Shown here: piece after piece, positions 18,419-28,275 of the stretch
How the letters are laid out: each line of letters begins with the position of its first letter
Position numbering within the stretch: position 1 is the stretch's first letter
Assembly: GCF_030408755.1 (NCBI RefSeq)
Contig: NZ_CP047209.1
Coordinates: 1,116,001-1,180,000, forward strand
Origin: Corynebacterium felinum
GTDB taxonomy: Bacteria; Actinomycetota; Actinomycetes; Mycobacteriales; Mycobacteriaceae
Length of the DNA: 64,000 nt
Direction: 5' to 3'
Made by a program: the position numbers and the translations under genes
Notes under the pieces: model-generated
What the model was told of the DNA's origin: nothing
Database searches by the model: none
What the model saw: the letters and a program-made list of their open reading frames with translations, nothing else

Positions 18419-20047
18419 ATGGCGGAGCTTACGATCTCCTCCGATGAGATCCGTAGCGCGATTGCGAACTACACCTCGAGCTACTCCGCGGAGGCCTCCC
18501 GTGAGGAGGTCGGCGTGGTCATTTCCACCGCTGATGGTATTGCCCAGGTATCTGGCCTCCCATCTGTAATGGCAAATGAGCTCCTCGAGTTCCCAGGCGG
18601 CGTCATCGGCGTCGCGCAGAACCTTGACACCGACCGTGTTGGTGTTGTGGTTCTGGGTAACTACGAGACACTTAAAGAAGGCGATGAAGTAAAGAGGACT
18701 GGCGACGTCCTCTCCATCCCGGTCGGCGATAAGTTCCTCGGCCGCGTCATCAACCCGCTGGGTCAGCCCATCGACGGCCTTGGTGCCATCGAGGCTGAAG
18801 AGGACCGCGTCCTCGAACTGCAGGCACCTTCCGTGCTGCAGCGCCAGCCCGTTGGTGAGCCAATGCAGACCGGCATCAAGGCTATTGACGCCATGACCCC
18901 AATCGGTCGTGGTCAGCGTCAGTTGATCATTGGTGACCGTAAGACCGGTAAGACCGCAGTCTGCATCGACACCATTTTGAACCAGAAGGCAAACTGGGAG
19001 TCCGGCGATAAGACCAAGCAGGTGCGATGCATCTACGTGGCTATCGGTCAGAAGGGCTCGACCATTGCCGCAGTGCGTAAGACTCTGGAAGAGCACGGCG
19101 CACTGGAGTACACCACCATCGTTGCAGCTCCTGCATCCGATTCTGCAGGCTTCAAGTGGCTGGCACCTTTCGCTGGTGCAGCTTTGGGCCAGCACTGGAT
19201 GTACCAGGGCTACCACGTTTTGGTGATTTACGATGATCTGACCAAGCAGGCTGAGGCTTACCGTGCTATCTCCCTGCTGCTGCGTCGCCCACCGGGCCGC
19301 GAGGCCTACCCAGGTGACGTCTTCTACCTCCACTCTCGCCTGTTGGAGCGTGCTGCAAAGCTTTCCGACGACATGGGTGCAGGTTCGATGACCGCTCTGC
19401 CGATCATTGAAACCAAGGCTAACGACGTGTCTGCCTTCATCCCTACCAACGTGATTTCCATCACCGACGGTCAGGTATTCTTGGAGTCCGACCTGTTCAA
19501 CCAGGGCGTTCGCCCAGCTATTAACGTGGGTGTTTCCGTTTCCCGCGTGGGTGGTGCTGCGCAGACCAAGGGTATGAAGAAGGTTTCCGGCTCCTTGCGT
19601 CTGGATCTGGCCGCATACCGTGACCTGGAAGCATTCGCAACCTTCGCTTCTGACCTGGATCCTGCATCCAAGGCTCAGCTGGACCGTGGCGCACGCCTGG
19701 TCGAGCTGCTGAAGCAGGCCGAGAACTCCCCACAGTCTGTTGAGCACCAGATCGTTTCCATCTGGCTCGCTGGCGAAGGCCACTTCGACAACGTTCCCGT
19801 CGTTGATATCCGTCGCTTCGAGGCAGAGCTTCACGATCACCTGCACTCTGCAGCCCCTGAGGTGTTTGAGCAAATCGCTGGTGGCGCTGCGCTGTCCGAG
19901 GAGTCTCAGAACACCCTGGTTGCACAGACTGAAGCATTCAAGCGTGGTTTCCAGACCACCGATGGCACCCCAGTGATCAACGAAGCTGAGGTGGATGCTT
20001 TGCCAGCAGAACAGGTCAAGAAGAATCAGCTGACGGTTAAGAAGTAA
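18419..20047 (+). CDS. atpA: F1 ATP synthase subunit alpha
   Basis: Regulatory nucleotide-binding subunit of F1. It has 542 residues with an N-terminal beta-barrel, the Walker A GDRKTGKT at residues 172-179, the VISITDGQ stretch, the arginine-finger region [14 protein letters not shown], and an extended C-terminus. That C-terminal extension is typical of mycobacteria and corynebacteria, where it restrains ATP hydrolysis. The ATG at 18419 is chosen because GCAGGAAG precedes it; an upstream in-frame TTG at 18377 would add 14 residues without a better ribosome site. Confidence 0.97.
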   Translation: MAELTISSDEIRSAIANYTSSYSAEASREEVGVVISTADGIAQVSGLPSVMANELLEFPGGVIGVAQNLDTDRVGVVVLGNYETLKEGDEVKRTGDVLSIPVGDKFLGRVINPLGQPIDGLGAIEAEEDRVLELQAPSVLQRQPVGEPMQTGIKAIDAMTPIGRGQRQLIIGDRKTGKTAVCIDTILNQKANWESGDKTKQVRCIYVAIGQKGSTIAAVRKTLEEHGALEYTTIVAAPASDSAGFKWLAPFAGAALGQHWMYQGYHVLVIYDDLTKQAEAYRAISLLLRRPPGREAYPGDVFYLHSRLLERAAKLSDDMGAGSMTALPIIETKANDVSAFIPTNVISITDGQVFLESDLFNQGVRPAINVGVSVSRVGGAAQTKGMKKVSGSLRLDLAAYRDLEAFATFASDLDPASKAQLDRGARLVELLKQAENSPQSVEHQIVSIWLAGEGHFDNVPVVDIRRFEAELHDHLHSAAPEVFEQIAGGAALSEESQNTLVAQTEAFKRGFQTTDGTPVINEAEVDALPAEQVKKNQLTVKK

Positions 20048-20104
20048 GGGCAAGGCTCTTATTTCATGACAATCATCAAGGAAAAGAAGGGAGGCGTTTA
20101 ACCA

Positions 20105-21082
20105 ATGGCAAGTCTTCGCGAACTACGCAACCGAATTCGTTCGGTCAATTCGACTAAGAAGATCACCAAGGCCCAGGAGCTGATCGCGACATCGCGCATC
20201 ACGAAGGCTCAGGCTAAGGTGGCAGCTTCGCAGCCATACGCCACCGAAATCCACAACGTGATGGAACGTCTGGCCTCAGCTAGCTCCCTCGACCACCCGA
20301 TGCTGCGTGAGCGCGAGAACGGCAAACGTGCCGCTATTCTCGTTGTTTCCTCCGACCGTGGTATGTGTGGCGGCTACAACTACAACGTCTTCAAGAAGAC
20401 TGCCGAACTGCAGAAGCTTCTTGAAGACCGTGGTTACGAAGTCGTTCGCTATATCACCGGTAACAAGGGCGTTGGCTACTACAACTTCCGTGGCGGCGAT
20501 TATGCTGGCGCGTGGACTGGCTTCTCCCAAGATCCTTCTTGGGATGCAACCCACGATGTTCGCCAGCACCTCGTTGACGGCTTCTTGGCCGGTTCTGAGG
20601 GCACCGCTAAGTACCGTGAGGGTCTAAACAGCGAAGAAGGGGCTGAGATTCAAGGCTTCGACTCTGTGCACGTTGTGTACACCGAGTTTGAATCCATGCT
20701 GACCCAGACTGCGCGCGCACACCAGCTGCTGCCGATCGAGCCAGTGATTGTCACTGAGGAGATCCCACACGGCGAGGGTATTCTGGACGACGCTGGCCAG
20801 CCAGAACCAGATTACGAATTCGAACCTGACGCCGACACTTTGCTTGAGGCTTTATTGCCTCAGTATGTGTCCCGTAGCCTGTATGCCATGTTCTTGGAAG
20901 CGTCTGCTTCCGAGTCGGCATCCCGTCGCAATGCGATGAAGTCCGCAACCGATAACGCTACCGCGTTGGTCAAGGATCTTTCCCGTATCGCAAACCAGGC
21001 TCGTCAGGCTCAGATCACTCAGGAAATCACAGAGATCGTCGGTGGCGCTGGCGCGCTCGCCGAAAGCGGAGAAAGTGACTAG
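20105..21082 (+). CDS. atpG: F1 ATP synthase subunit gamma
   Basis: Central rotor shaft of F1. It has 325 residues, somewhat longer than in E. coli, with an N-terminal helix starting MASLRELRNRIRSVNSTKKITKAQELIA and a C-terminal helix ending RQAQITQEITEIVGGAGAL that together form the coiled-coil axle. The middle Rossmann-like part has the actinobacterial insertion (around residues 160-175 and 215-240). A good GGGAGGCG ribosome site precedes the ATG. atpD starts three bases after its stop. Confidence 0.97.
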   Translation: MASLRELRNRIRSVNSTKKITKAQELIATSRITKAQAKVAASQPYATEIHNVMERLASASSLDHPMLRERENGKRAAILVVSSDRGMCGGYNYNVFKKTAELQKLLEDRGYEVVRYITGNKGVGYYNFRGGDYAGAWTGFSQDPSWDATHDVRQHLVDGFLAGSEGTAKYREGLNSEEGAEIQGFDSVHVVYTEFESMLTQTARAHQLLPIEPVIVTEEIPHGEGILDDAGQPEPDYEFEPDADTLLEALLPQYVSRSLYAMFLEASASESASRRNAMKSATDNATALVKDLSRIANQARQAQITQEITEIVGGAGALAESGESD

Positions 21083-22531
<1,449 letters not shown>

Positions 22532-22547
22532 GAGGGAGGCAAAGCAC

Positions 22548-22919
22548 ATGGCTGATGTCACCGTAGAACTGGTTTCCGTGGAGCGCATGCTGTGGAAAGG
22601 TACCGCGAGCATCGTTACCGCGCAGACCACTGAAGGTGAGATCGGCGTGCTGCCCGGCCACGAACCCATGCTCGGCCAACTGGTCGAGAATGGTGTCGTG
22701 ACCATCCGTCCGACCGAAGGCAACAAGCTTGTTGCTGCGGTTCAGGGTGGTTTCCTCTCCGTATCTAAGGATAAGGTGACCATTCTCGCCGATTACGCAA
22801 TTTGGGCTGATGAGGTTGATACCTCTCGCGCCGAGGCTGCGCTGGGCGATAGTGATTCCCTTACCAAGGCACGTGCTGAGGCCGAGCTGAAGGCAGTACG
22901 CCGTAGCGCAGAGTCCTAG
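22548..22919 (+). CDS. atpC: F1 ATP synthase subunit epsilon
   Basis: Rotor subunit that caps the shaft and restrains ATP hydrolysis. It has 123 residues: an N-terminal beta-sandwich ([42 protein letters not shown]) and a short C-terminal helical pair, shorter than in E. coli as usual for actinobacteria. The ATG at 22548 follows GAGGGAGG; a reading starting earlier would overlap atpD. Last gene of the operon, with a strong hairpin just behind. Confidence 0.96.
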   Translation: MADVTVELVSVERMLWKGTASIVTAQTTEGEIGVLPGHEPMLGQLVENGVVTIRPTEGNKLVAAVQGGFLSVSKDKVTILADYAIWADEVDTSRAEAALGDSDSLTKARAEAELKAVRRSAES

Positions 22920-22955
22920 TATTTATACTGGACGTACTGCTCCCTCAAACCTTTG

Positions 22956-22987
22956 AAGTCCCCCCAAAGTTTCTTTTGGGGGGACTT
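22956..22987 (+). terminator. Terminator hairpin of the atp operon
   Basis: AAGTCCCCCCAAA (22956-22968) pairs with TTTGGGGGGACTT (22975-22987), a perfect 13-bp GC-rich stem with a 6-nt loop, 37 bases after atpC. The following sequence (CGTCGTAGAATCTTTT) has only a delayed T-run. Confidence 0.7.
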
Positions 22988-23067
22988 CGTCGTAGAATCT
23001 TTTATCAATCCGTGCTGTTGAGTCGGCGCCCCGATGTGTACTTCCACTTTCGACGAAAGAGATCATC

Positions 23068-23538
23068 ATGTCGTCTATCATTCCCCAAATTTTGATGTGG
23101 CTACTTTTGCTTGTCTTCTTCGCGGCTGGAGCACTAGCGGCGTGGCGTTTTTTCACCCTGCGCTCCTCGGGTACTTCCGCTATTATTCGCCGACTTCCTG
23201 CTACCGGTAATCATGGCTGGCGACATGGTCTCGTACGATATGAAGGTAAAGAGTTGAAATTCTATCAGCTTCGATCCTTAAGCCCATTCCCAGACGGCGT
23301 CTTTAATCGTTTTTCCGTTGAACTGACAGGTCAACGTGAAGCCACACGAGAAGAGGCGTCGTTTTTGCCGTTTAATGAACCTATTTTTGAATTCACTCAC
23401 GACGCCGTGGCTTATGAAGCACAAATGTCAGCGCACGGGCGGATGGCTTTTGTTGCGTGGATCGAGTCTGCACCCGATGCACGCACCGACAAGATGAGCC
23501 CACGCGAACTACGCCGTCGGATGCGAAATAAGCACTAA
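23068..23538 (+). CDS. DUF2550 family membrane protein
   Basis: A 156-residue protein with one N-terminal membrane helix (about residues 6-28, ILMWLLLLVFFAAGALAAWRFF) and a conserved cytoplasmic part with HGLVRYEGKELKFYQLRSLSPFPD. This is the DUF2550 family found behind the ATP synthase operon in mycobacteria and corynebacteria. Its function is unknown. The ATG follows GACGAAAGAG. nucS starts 29 bases later in the same direction, as in related genomes. Confidence 0.85.
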   Translation: MSSIIPQILMWLLLLVFFAAGALAAWRFFTLRSSGTSAIIRRLPATGNHGWRHGLVRYEGKELKFYQLRSLSPFPDGVFNRFSVELTGQREATREEASFLPFNEPIFEFTHDAVAYEAQMSAHGRMAFVAWIESAPDARTDKMSPRELRRRMRNKH

Positions 23539-23567
23539 TCTGAGCTTTTCGACTAGGGTAATTATTC

Positions 23568-24266
23568 ATGCGCCTAGTTATTGCTCGTTGCTCTGTTGAT
23601 TATGTGGGACGCCTTGAGGCCCATCTTCCCTCTGCTGATCGTCTGCTGATGGTCAAAGCTGATGGTTCCGTTTCGATCCATGCGGACGACCGCGCATATA
23701 AACCGCTGAACTGGATGACCCCGCCGTGCACGTTAACTGAGCTAGACAAGCCTGAAGGCGCAACGGAAGACGCAGCCGACATCGCCGCCTATTGGGTGGT
23801 GGAAAACAAAAAAGGGGAACAGCTGCGTATTACCCTCGAAGCTATCCATTCCGATCTTTCTTACGAACTTGGCGTGGACCCCGGATTGGTTAAAGACGGC
23901 GTGGAGGCGCACCTACAGGAGCTTTTAGCTGAGCATATTGAAACGCTGGGGGAGGGTTATTCGTTAGTCCGTCGTGAGTATCCGACACCTATTGGTCCGG
24001 TGGATATTCTGTGCAACGATGCTGATGGCACAACCGTGGCTGTGGAAGTCAAACGCCGTGGCGGTATCGACGGCGTGGAACAGCTTAGCCGCTACCTTGA
24101 TCTGCTTAACCGCGACTTACTGCTGGCCCCTGTGATGGGTGTTTTCGCAGCTCAAGAAATCAAACCACAGGCACGTACGTTGGCTGAGGATCGCGGGATT
24201 CGTTGCGTCACTCTTGACTACGACACTCTGCGCGGAATTGAATCCACTGAACTCCGACTGTTCTAA
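23568..24266 (+). CDS. nucS: Mismatch-specific endonuclease NucS/EndoMS
   Basis: Cuts both strands at G-T, G-G and T-T mismatches. It provides the non-canonical mismatch repair of actinobacteria and archaea, which lack MutS/MutL. It has 232 residues. The N-terminal dimerisation domain includes [27 protein letters not shown]. The C-terminal RecB-like nuclease has the catalytic [32 protein letters not shown]. The C-terminal beta-clamp-binding end is [11 protein letters not shown]. The ATG at 23568 has a modest AGGGTAA site. A small zinc-binding gene follows after 6 bases. Confidence 0.95.
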   Translation: MRLVIARCSVDYVGRLEAHLPSADRLLMVKADGSVSIHADDRAYKPLNWMTPPCTLTELDKPEGATEDAADIAAYWVVENKKGEQLRITLEAIHSDLSYELGVDPGLVKDGVEAHLQELLAEHIETLGEGYSLVRREYPTPIGPVDILCNDADGTTVAVEVKRRGGIDGVEQLSRYLDLLNRDLLLAPVMGVFAAQEIKPQARTLAEDRGIRCVTLDYDTLRGIESTELRLF

Positions 24267-24272
24267 GTAACC

Positions 24273-24551
24273 ATGGGCCGTAAAAATCGCAGAACAAACA
24301 TCACCCCAGCACGCGAACTTCCCGCACACGGTGCAGTCATTTTCGGCACGCGGCTAGTCGACGGTCCACGGTGGACTAACGGGGAGCAATACCACATGCG
24401 GATTATGGGCAGTAACACCGCAAAAAAATTCTATATTTGCCCTGGCTGCAACCAAAACATTCCCCCAGGAATCACCCATGTTGTTGCGTGGCCAGAAGGT
24501 CGTGGCGACGATCGACGCCACTGGCATAAGCCCTGTTGGGAACGCCGATAG
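24273..24551 (+). CDS. Small putative zinc-binding protein
   Basis: A 92-residue basic protein next to nucS. It has a CPGC pair (in FYICPGCNQNIPPG) and a C-terminal HWHKPCWERR, so Cys-x2-Cys with His and Cys near the end could bind one zinc ion. The same small protein follows nucS in many actinobacteria, where it is sometimes labelled ATP/GTP-binding without support that I can see here. It might assist nucleic-acid handling by NucS; that is inference from position only. It starts with ATG six bases after the nucS stop. Confidence 0.75.
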   Translation: MGRKNRRTNITPARELPAHGAVIFGTRLVDGPRWTNGEQYHMRIMGSNTAKKFYICPGCNQNIPPGITHVVAWPEGRGDDRRHWHKPCWERR

Positions 24552-24574
24552 TCCCCTCACACGGTGAGGGGACT
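24550..24574. terminator. Hairpin between convergent genes
   Basis: AGTCCCCTCAC (24550-24560) and GTGAGGGGACT (24564-24574) form a perfect 11-bp stem with a 3-nt loop, between a plus-strand gene and the minus-strand epimerase. No long T-run on either side. Confidence 0.65.
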
Positions 24575-24584
24575 GAACGAAACC

Positions 24585-25049
24585 TTATTCGCTAGAGACA
24601 GGCTCAGTAAGCTCAAGCAACACACCACCGGCATCCTTAGGGTGTACGAAATTAATCTTTGCCCCACCGGTGCCCTTCTTTGGTTCTGGGTACAGCAGAC
24701 GAACACCCTGCTGACGCAAGTGCTCAGACAATGCCTCAATATCGGTGGTGCGCAGGCACATCTGCTGCAGCCCTGGCCCCTTCTTGTCAATGAACTTCGC
24801 AATGGTGGACTCCTCATTCAGTGGAGCCAAAAGCTGAATCATGCCGTCGGTCTCTTTCAGACCCTTCGGGCCAACCATGGCTTCAACAACACCCTGTTCT
24901 TCATTGGTTTCCTGATGGTGATTGACCCAACCAAAAGCACTGCGGTAAAACTCAACAGCTGCATCAAGATCAGCAACCGCGATGCCTACGTGGTCAAGGC
25001 AGACAACGAGCTCGTGGGGAATATCAATTGCGTGAAAATCTGGACTCAT
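24585..25049 (-). CDS. mce: Methylmalonyl-CoA epimerase
   Basis: Interconverts the (2R) and (2S) forms of methylmalonyl-CoA, linking the B12-dependent mutase to propionyl-CoA carboxylase. It has 154 residues and two VOC-type repeats. Metal ligands are expected at the His of VCLDHVGIAV, in GPGLQQMCLRT, and in the C-terminal GVLLELTEP glutamate. The catalytic pair lies in this fold as well. A TAAAAT box ends 8 bases before the ATG, so the transcript is probably leaderless. Relevant to the cobalamin theme seen later in the window, since the mutase needs B12. Confidence 0.9.
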   Translation of the reverse strand: MSPDFHAIDIPHELVVCLDHVGIAVADLDAAVEFYRSAFGWVNHHQETNEEQGVVEAMVGPKGLKETDGMIQLLAPLNEESTIAKFIDKKGPGLQQMCLRTTDIEALSEHLRQQGVRLLYPEPKKGTGGAKINFVHPKDAGGVLLELTEPVSSE

Positions 25050-25057
25050 ACCTTGTT

Positions 25058-25063
25058 ATTTTA
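25058..25063 (-). promoter_or_regulatory. -10 box for leaderless epimerase transcript
   Basis: On the minus strand TAAAAT is followed by 8 bases and then the epimerase ATG, and there is no room for a ribosome binding site downstream of a start at normal distance. Confidence 0.45.
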
Positions 25064-25171
25064 GTGTCCTGCTTCGCCTGCTACCCCTGCATGTGAGATT
25101 TGTCCCAGCAACCGATTCATGTTTGAGATACACGGCGTCACACGCAAACGGGGAAGTTACTAGAAAGAATG

Positions 25172-25177
25172 TAGAAT
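25172..25177 (+). promoter_or_regulatory. -10 box for leaderless thiamine-binding gene
   Basis: TAGAAT lies six bases before the ATG at 25184, with no purine-rich ribosome site between. This suggests transcription starting on or next to the start codon. Confidence 0.5.
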
Positions 25178-25183
25178 ATTGCC

Positions 25184-25495
25184 ATGATTGTTGCCTTTTC
25201 TGTAGCCCCCACCGAAGTTCCCAACGCCCAAGCGGAAATGAGTGAAGCGGTGGCCGCTGCCGTCAAAGTCGTGCGAGAATCAGGCCTACCCAATGAAACC
25301 AACGCCATGTTCACGCTCATCGAAGGGGAATGGGACGAGGTCATGGGCGTCGTCAAGCAAGCAACAGAAGCAGTGCTTGCAGTATCACCTCGCGTCGGAC
25401 TTGTACTCAAAGCGGACATCCGCCCAGGCTACACCGGGCAACTGACAGGCAAAATCGAATCTCTCGAACGCCACCTCACCACCCCCACACTTTAG
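25184..25495 (+). CDS. MTH1187/YkoF-type thiamine-binding protein
   Basis: A 103-residue ferredoxin-like protein that begins MIVAFSVAPTEV and carries YkoF/MTH1187 features: an alternating beta-alpha-beta layout, MFTLIEGEWDEVMGVVKQATEAV and RVGLVLKADIRPGYTGQL. Members of this family (formerly DUF77) bind thiamine or related pyrimidines and form small oligomers. No thiamine genes are next to it, and no THI-box is visible upstream, so its physiological partner is unclear. The next gene begins 24 bases downstream. Confidence 0.8.
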   Translation: MIVAFSVAPTEVPNAQAEMSEAVAAAVKVVRESGLPNETNAMFTLIEGEWDEVMGVVKQATEAVLAVSPRVGLVLKADIRPGYTGQLTGKIESLERHLTTPTL

Positions 25496-25519
25496 GAAAG
25501 CGCAGAATCACACCCTATT

Positions 25520-26392
25520 ATGACTACCCCTCACCGATTTCTCGCCGGTGCCATCGACCTCGGCGAAGTAAAAGCACAAGCCGAACTACGCCGCACCGCT
25601 GCCAACACCTCTTCTATTCCCACAACCGTGACACTGACCATGGACAATGTGGAAGAAGAACTCATCAAACGATCCGCACAAGTCCCCGTCATCGTGCTCA
25701 TCGGAACCCCACGCAGCCCCGATTCAGAGCAACTCAAAGCTGACTTCGAACAGCTTGCGCATAAAGCCCAGCGACGCTTCGTCTTCGCTTATATCAACGC
25801 CGACGAAACACCCGACGTGGCACGCATGTTCGGCATTCAAGGCTTACCCACAGTAGTCGCACTCGCATCGGGGCAACCGATCGCCAACTTTGAAGGTGGA
25901 CAGCCACTCGAAGCCCTCCAACAGTGGAGCGAAGCAGTCATTAACGCAGTAGGCGACCAGCTTCTCGGCGCAAAAGAAGAACAACCCGAAGACCCTCGTT
26001 TTGCGCCCGCAACCGACGCCTTGAATAGGGGAGACTTCCAAGCAGCCATTGACGTCTATGAAGAAATTTTGGCCCAAGAACCCAAAAACCTCATGGCTGC
26101 CCAAGCACGCGATAATGCGCGACTTCTCCATCGCCTACAGCAAGCAGAATCAGACGTAGATCCCATTGCCAATGCAGCAGCAAACCCGACAGATATCGAC
26201 GCACAATTTGCCGCAGCTGACGCTGAAATTGCAGCAGGGGCACCTACAGCAGCCTTCGATCGACTCATTAACGTGCTCGCTCTCGACAAAGAAACAGTCC
26301 GGAGGCGACTCGTGGAACTTTTTGCGCTCTTTGACCCCACAGATCCCATCGTTGTCGAAGCCCGCAGCAAAATGGCTTCGGCACTGTATTAA
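25520..26392 (+). CDS. Thioredoxin-fold protein with TPR tail (YbbN/CnoX type)
   Basis: A 290-residue protein with a thioredoxin fold at about residues 35-150 (VPVIVLIGTPRSPDSEQL, then ARMFGIQGLPTVVALASGQPI). The C-terminal half is built of helical TPR-like repeats (LNRGDFQAAIDVYEEILAQEPKNLMAAQARD). The CxxC redox pair is replaced by a PRSPDS sequence, so it should not act as a disulfide reductase. This layout matches YbbN/CnoX, a chaperone-like partner of GroEL in E. coli, and the actinobacterial tetratricopeptide thioredoxins. Chaperone function is inferred. Confidence 0.82.
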   Translation: MTTPHRFLAGAIDLGEVKAQAELRRTAANTSSIPTTVTLTMDNVEEELIKRSAQVPVIVLIGTPRSPDSEQLKADFEQLAHKAQRRFVFAYINADETPDVARMFGIQGLPTVVALASGQPIANFEGGQPLEALQQWSEAVINAVGDQLLGAKEEQPEDPRFAPATDALNRGDFQAAIDVYEEILAQEPKNLMAAQARDNARLLHRLQQAESDVDPIANAAANPTDIDAQFAAADAEIAAGAPTAAFDRLINVLALDKETVRRRLVELFALFDPTDPIVVEARSKMASALY

Positions 26393-26448
26393 AACACACT
26401 CGTGTTTCTTTCCTTCCCCATGCAGCATCGACAATGAGGACATTTCAC

Positions 26449-27957
26449 ATGCGTATTCTTGCCCTTCTGCTTACAGCTAGTGTTGTAGCAGGCTGTGCAT
26501 CAAGCCCCACTACTGACCCACACATCATCACTGTGGGTGCGCAACCACCGGCATCAAAACTTCTGCCCGGTGAGCTGACCCGTGGACCATACGCATCACT
26601 TCTCTACACCGGTTTAGTTGAATACGCTGCTAACGGGACTGTGAAAAATGCGGTCGCTGAGAAGATTAGCTTCGAAGGTGACCGGCGCTATGTCATCACA
26701 CTGAAGAAGAACCAACGATTTTTCGACGGCAGTGAGATCAAAGCACACAACTTCATTGACGCATGGAACTATGTTGTGCGCGAGCGTCAAGAAAACGCCC
26801 AAGCTTTTCACGCTATCGACGGATTTGAAGAAGGCGCTCAGAGCTTACGCGGGCTTCGTAAGATCGATGACTACACAATCCAGATTGATCTGAAGAAACC
26901 CGATCGTCTATTCCCTCAAAACTTAGGCTTGGCGCCTTTCATGCCACTTCCCGACAGTGCTTTTCGTGACATGGAGGAATTTGCCCGAGCACCTCAAGCG
27001 AACGGTCGCTATATCGTTGAAGGATACAATCGGACGAAAAACCTGAAATTGAAAGCTAATCCTGCACGGCAACAGGAACTGCGTAACACGGGTCTTCACT
27101 TCACGTTCTTCCCGCGGGCAGAGTTCGCACGCGATGCGCTGAATAATGGTCAGATCGATGTATTCGACGATATTCCAGTCAAACTCGTCAAAGATCTACC
27201 AACAGTTGAAGTCTCGCCTGCTGCTGGCTTCATTGAACTTTCCATCCGCGCCGATATGCCACACATGTCAGGGGAGGAAGGTAAACTGCGCCGCCAAGCA
27301 CTCTCCCTCGCGCTCGACCGAAAGGCGCTGAGCACCTTTGCCCTGAAGAATGCTGCGGTGCCAGCCACTGGCTTCGGCTCGCCATCAATGCCCGGCTATC
27401 AGGTTTCGAAACCAGGAATTCTGAGCCACAATGCCCAACAGGCGCAAGCCTTGTGGAACCAAGCCGATGCGACCTACGGAAAGTTTACTGGTGCTTTCCC
27501 TATTAATTACTCCTGGGATTCGGATGCAAAAGGCTGGGTTGAGGCAGCCGTGAAACAGCTCAACTCCACCCTAGGCATTGAGGCAGTAGCCGCGCCATGG
27601 CCAGATTTTGCCACATACCGGTACCATTATCATGAAAAAACCATGTACGGGGCATATGTTACAGGGTGGACTTTTAACACGCCCTCGATGAGCAATTTCA
27701 TTGCCATGAATTACAGCACTCAAGGGTGGGGAAATGACACGGGATATTCCAGTGCGTATGTTGATGACATGGTGGATAAAGCGATTCGTTCATCGGATCC
27801 AGGCTATCTCAAGTTAGCTCAACAGCGCCTTGCGGAGGACTTACCTGCCATTCCGGTATTTGTTCGTACTGCCCGCACCGCCTATGGTGATACCGTTGAG
27901 CCGGTCTCACCTGTATGGTCAGGTTACCCAGATTATGCACAAATAAAGAAGAAATAG
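26449..27957 (+). CDS. Orphan oligopeptide-binding lipoprotein (SBP family 5)
   Basis: A 502-residue extracytoplasmic solute-binding protein. Residues 1-19 are a lipoprotein signal peptide with the lipobox VVAGC, so the mature protein is anchored at that cysteine. The body matches the DppA/OppA family, with FDGSEIKAHNFIDAWNYVV, LKKPDRLFPQNLGLAPFMPLP and GAYVTGWTFNTPSMSNFIAMNY. The ATG at 26449 is preferred over the one at 26434, since TGAGGA lies eight bases before it and the signal peptide then starts properly. No permease or ATPase gene lies nearby, so it must use a transporter encoded elsewhere or have another role. Substrate unknown. Confidence 0.85.
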   Translation: MRILALLLTASVVAGCASSPTTDPHIITVGAQPPASKLLPGELTRGPYASLLYTGLVEYAANGTVKNAVAEKISFEGDRRYVITLKKNQRFFDGSEIKAHNFIDAWNYVVRERQENAQAFHAIDGFEEGAQSLRGLRKIDDYTIQIDLKKPDRLFPQNLGLAPFMPLPDSAFRDMEEFARAPQANGRYIVEGYNRTKNLKLKANPARQQELRNTGLHFTFFPRAEFARDALNNGQIDVFDDIPVKLVKDLPTVEVSPAAGFIELSIRADMPHMSGEEGKLRRQALSLALDRKALSTFALKNAAVPATGFGSPSMPGYQVSKPGILSHNAQQAQALWNQADATYGKFTGAFPINYSWDSDAKGWVEAAVKQLNSTLGIEAVAAPWPDFATYRYHYHEKTMYGAYVTGWTFNTPSMSNFIAMNYSTQGWGNDTGYSSAYVDDMVDKAIRSSDPGYLKLAQQRLAEDLPAIPVFVRTARTAYGDTVEPVSPVWSGYPDYAQIKKK

Positions 27958-28275
27958 TCCCTATATACCTGCTCTGGGCGTTGCTTGAAGCTTCACTGAT
28001 TCCTCCCGCCTGCGAATGGGGGTAATTCTGGGGCTGTGAGTCAAACTCAAGGGAAAAAATTATGAAGCTATCTTATGGCAACTTACCTTCTTATAAATGC
28101 AGGTTGAAAATTAAGAAACCTTAGATTATATAGTGTTTCATATAAGACGTTTTTTCTGTTTTGTACGTTATGGGGGTAAAAAACAATAAGTGCAAATCAA
28201 CAACTTTTTTCGAGGTATTAGTCTACGTAGTTGATTGATAGTTGAAGTATGTGATTTCTACCTTGGGAAGGGATT
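27958..28275 (+). other. AT-rich intergenic region before the adhesin gene
   Basis: 318 bases clearly richer in A and T than the neighbours, with several poly-T and poly-A runs. The only ORF with a possible ribosome site is 28062-28124 (20 residues, AAGGG eight bases before ATG), whose codon use does not look coding. It must contain the promoter of the adhesin gene, which has GGGAAGGG before its ATG. No clear DtxR, GlxR or other box could be identified. Base composition suggests recently acquired or relaxed DNA. Confidence 0.4.

Noticed and set aside
18212..20053. 613-codon open frame on the minus strand opposite atpA
   Set aside because: It mirrors the strongly conserved atpA codon pattern; similar long antisense frames occur opposite atpD (21191-22726), prfA (11151-12089) and rho (9855-10760). 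No ribosome site and no recognisable protein.
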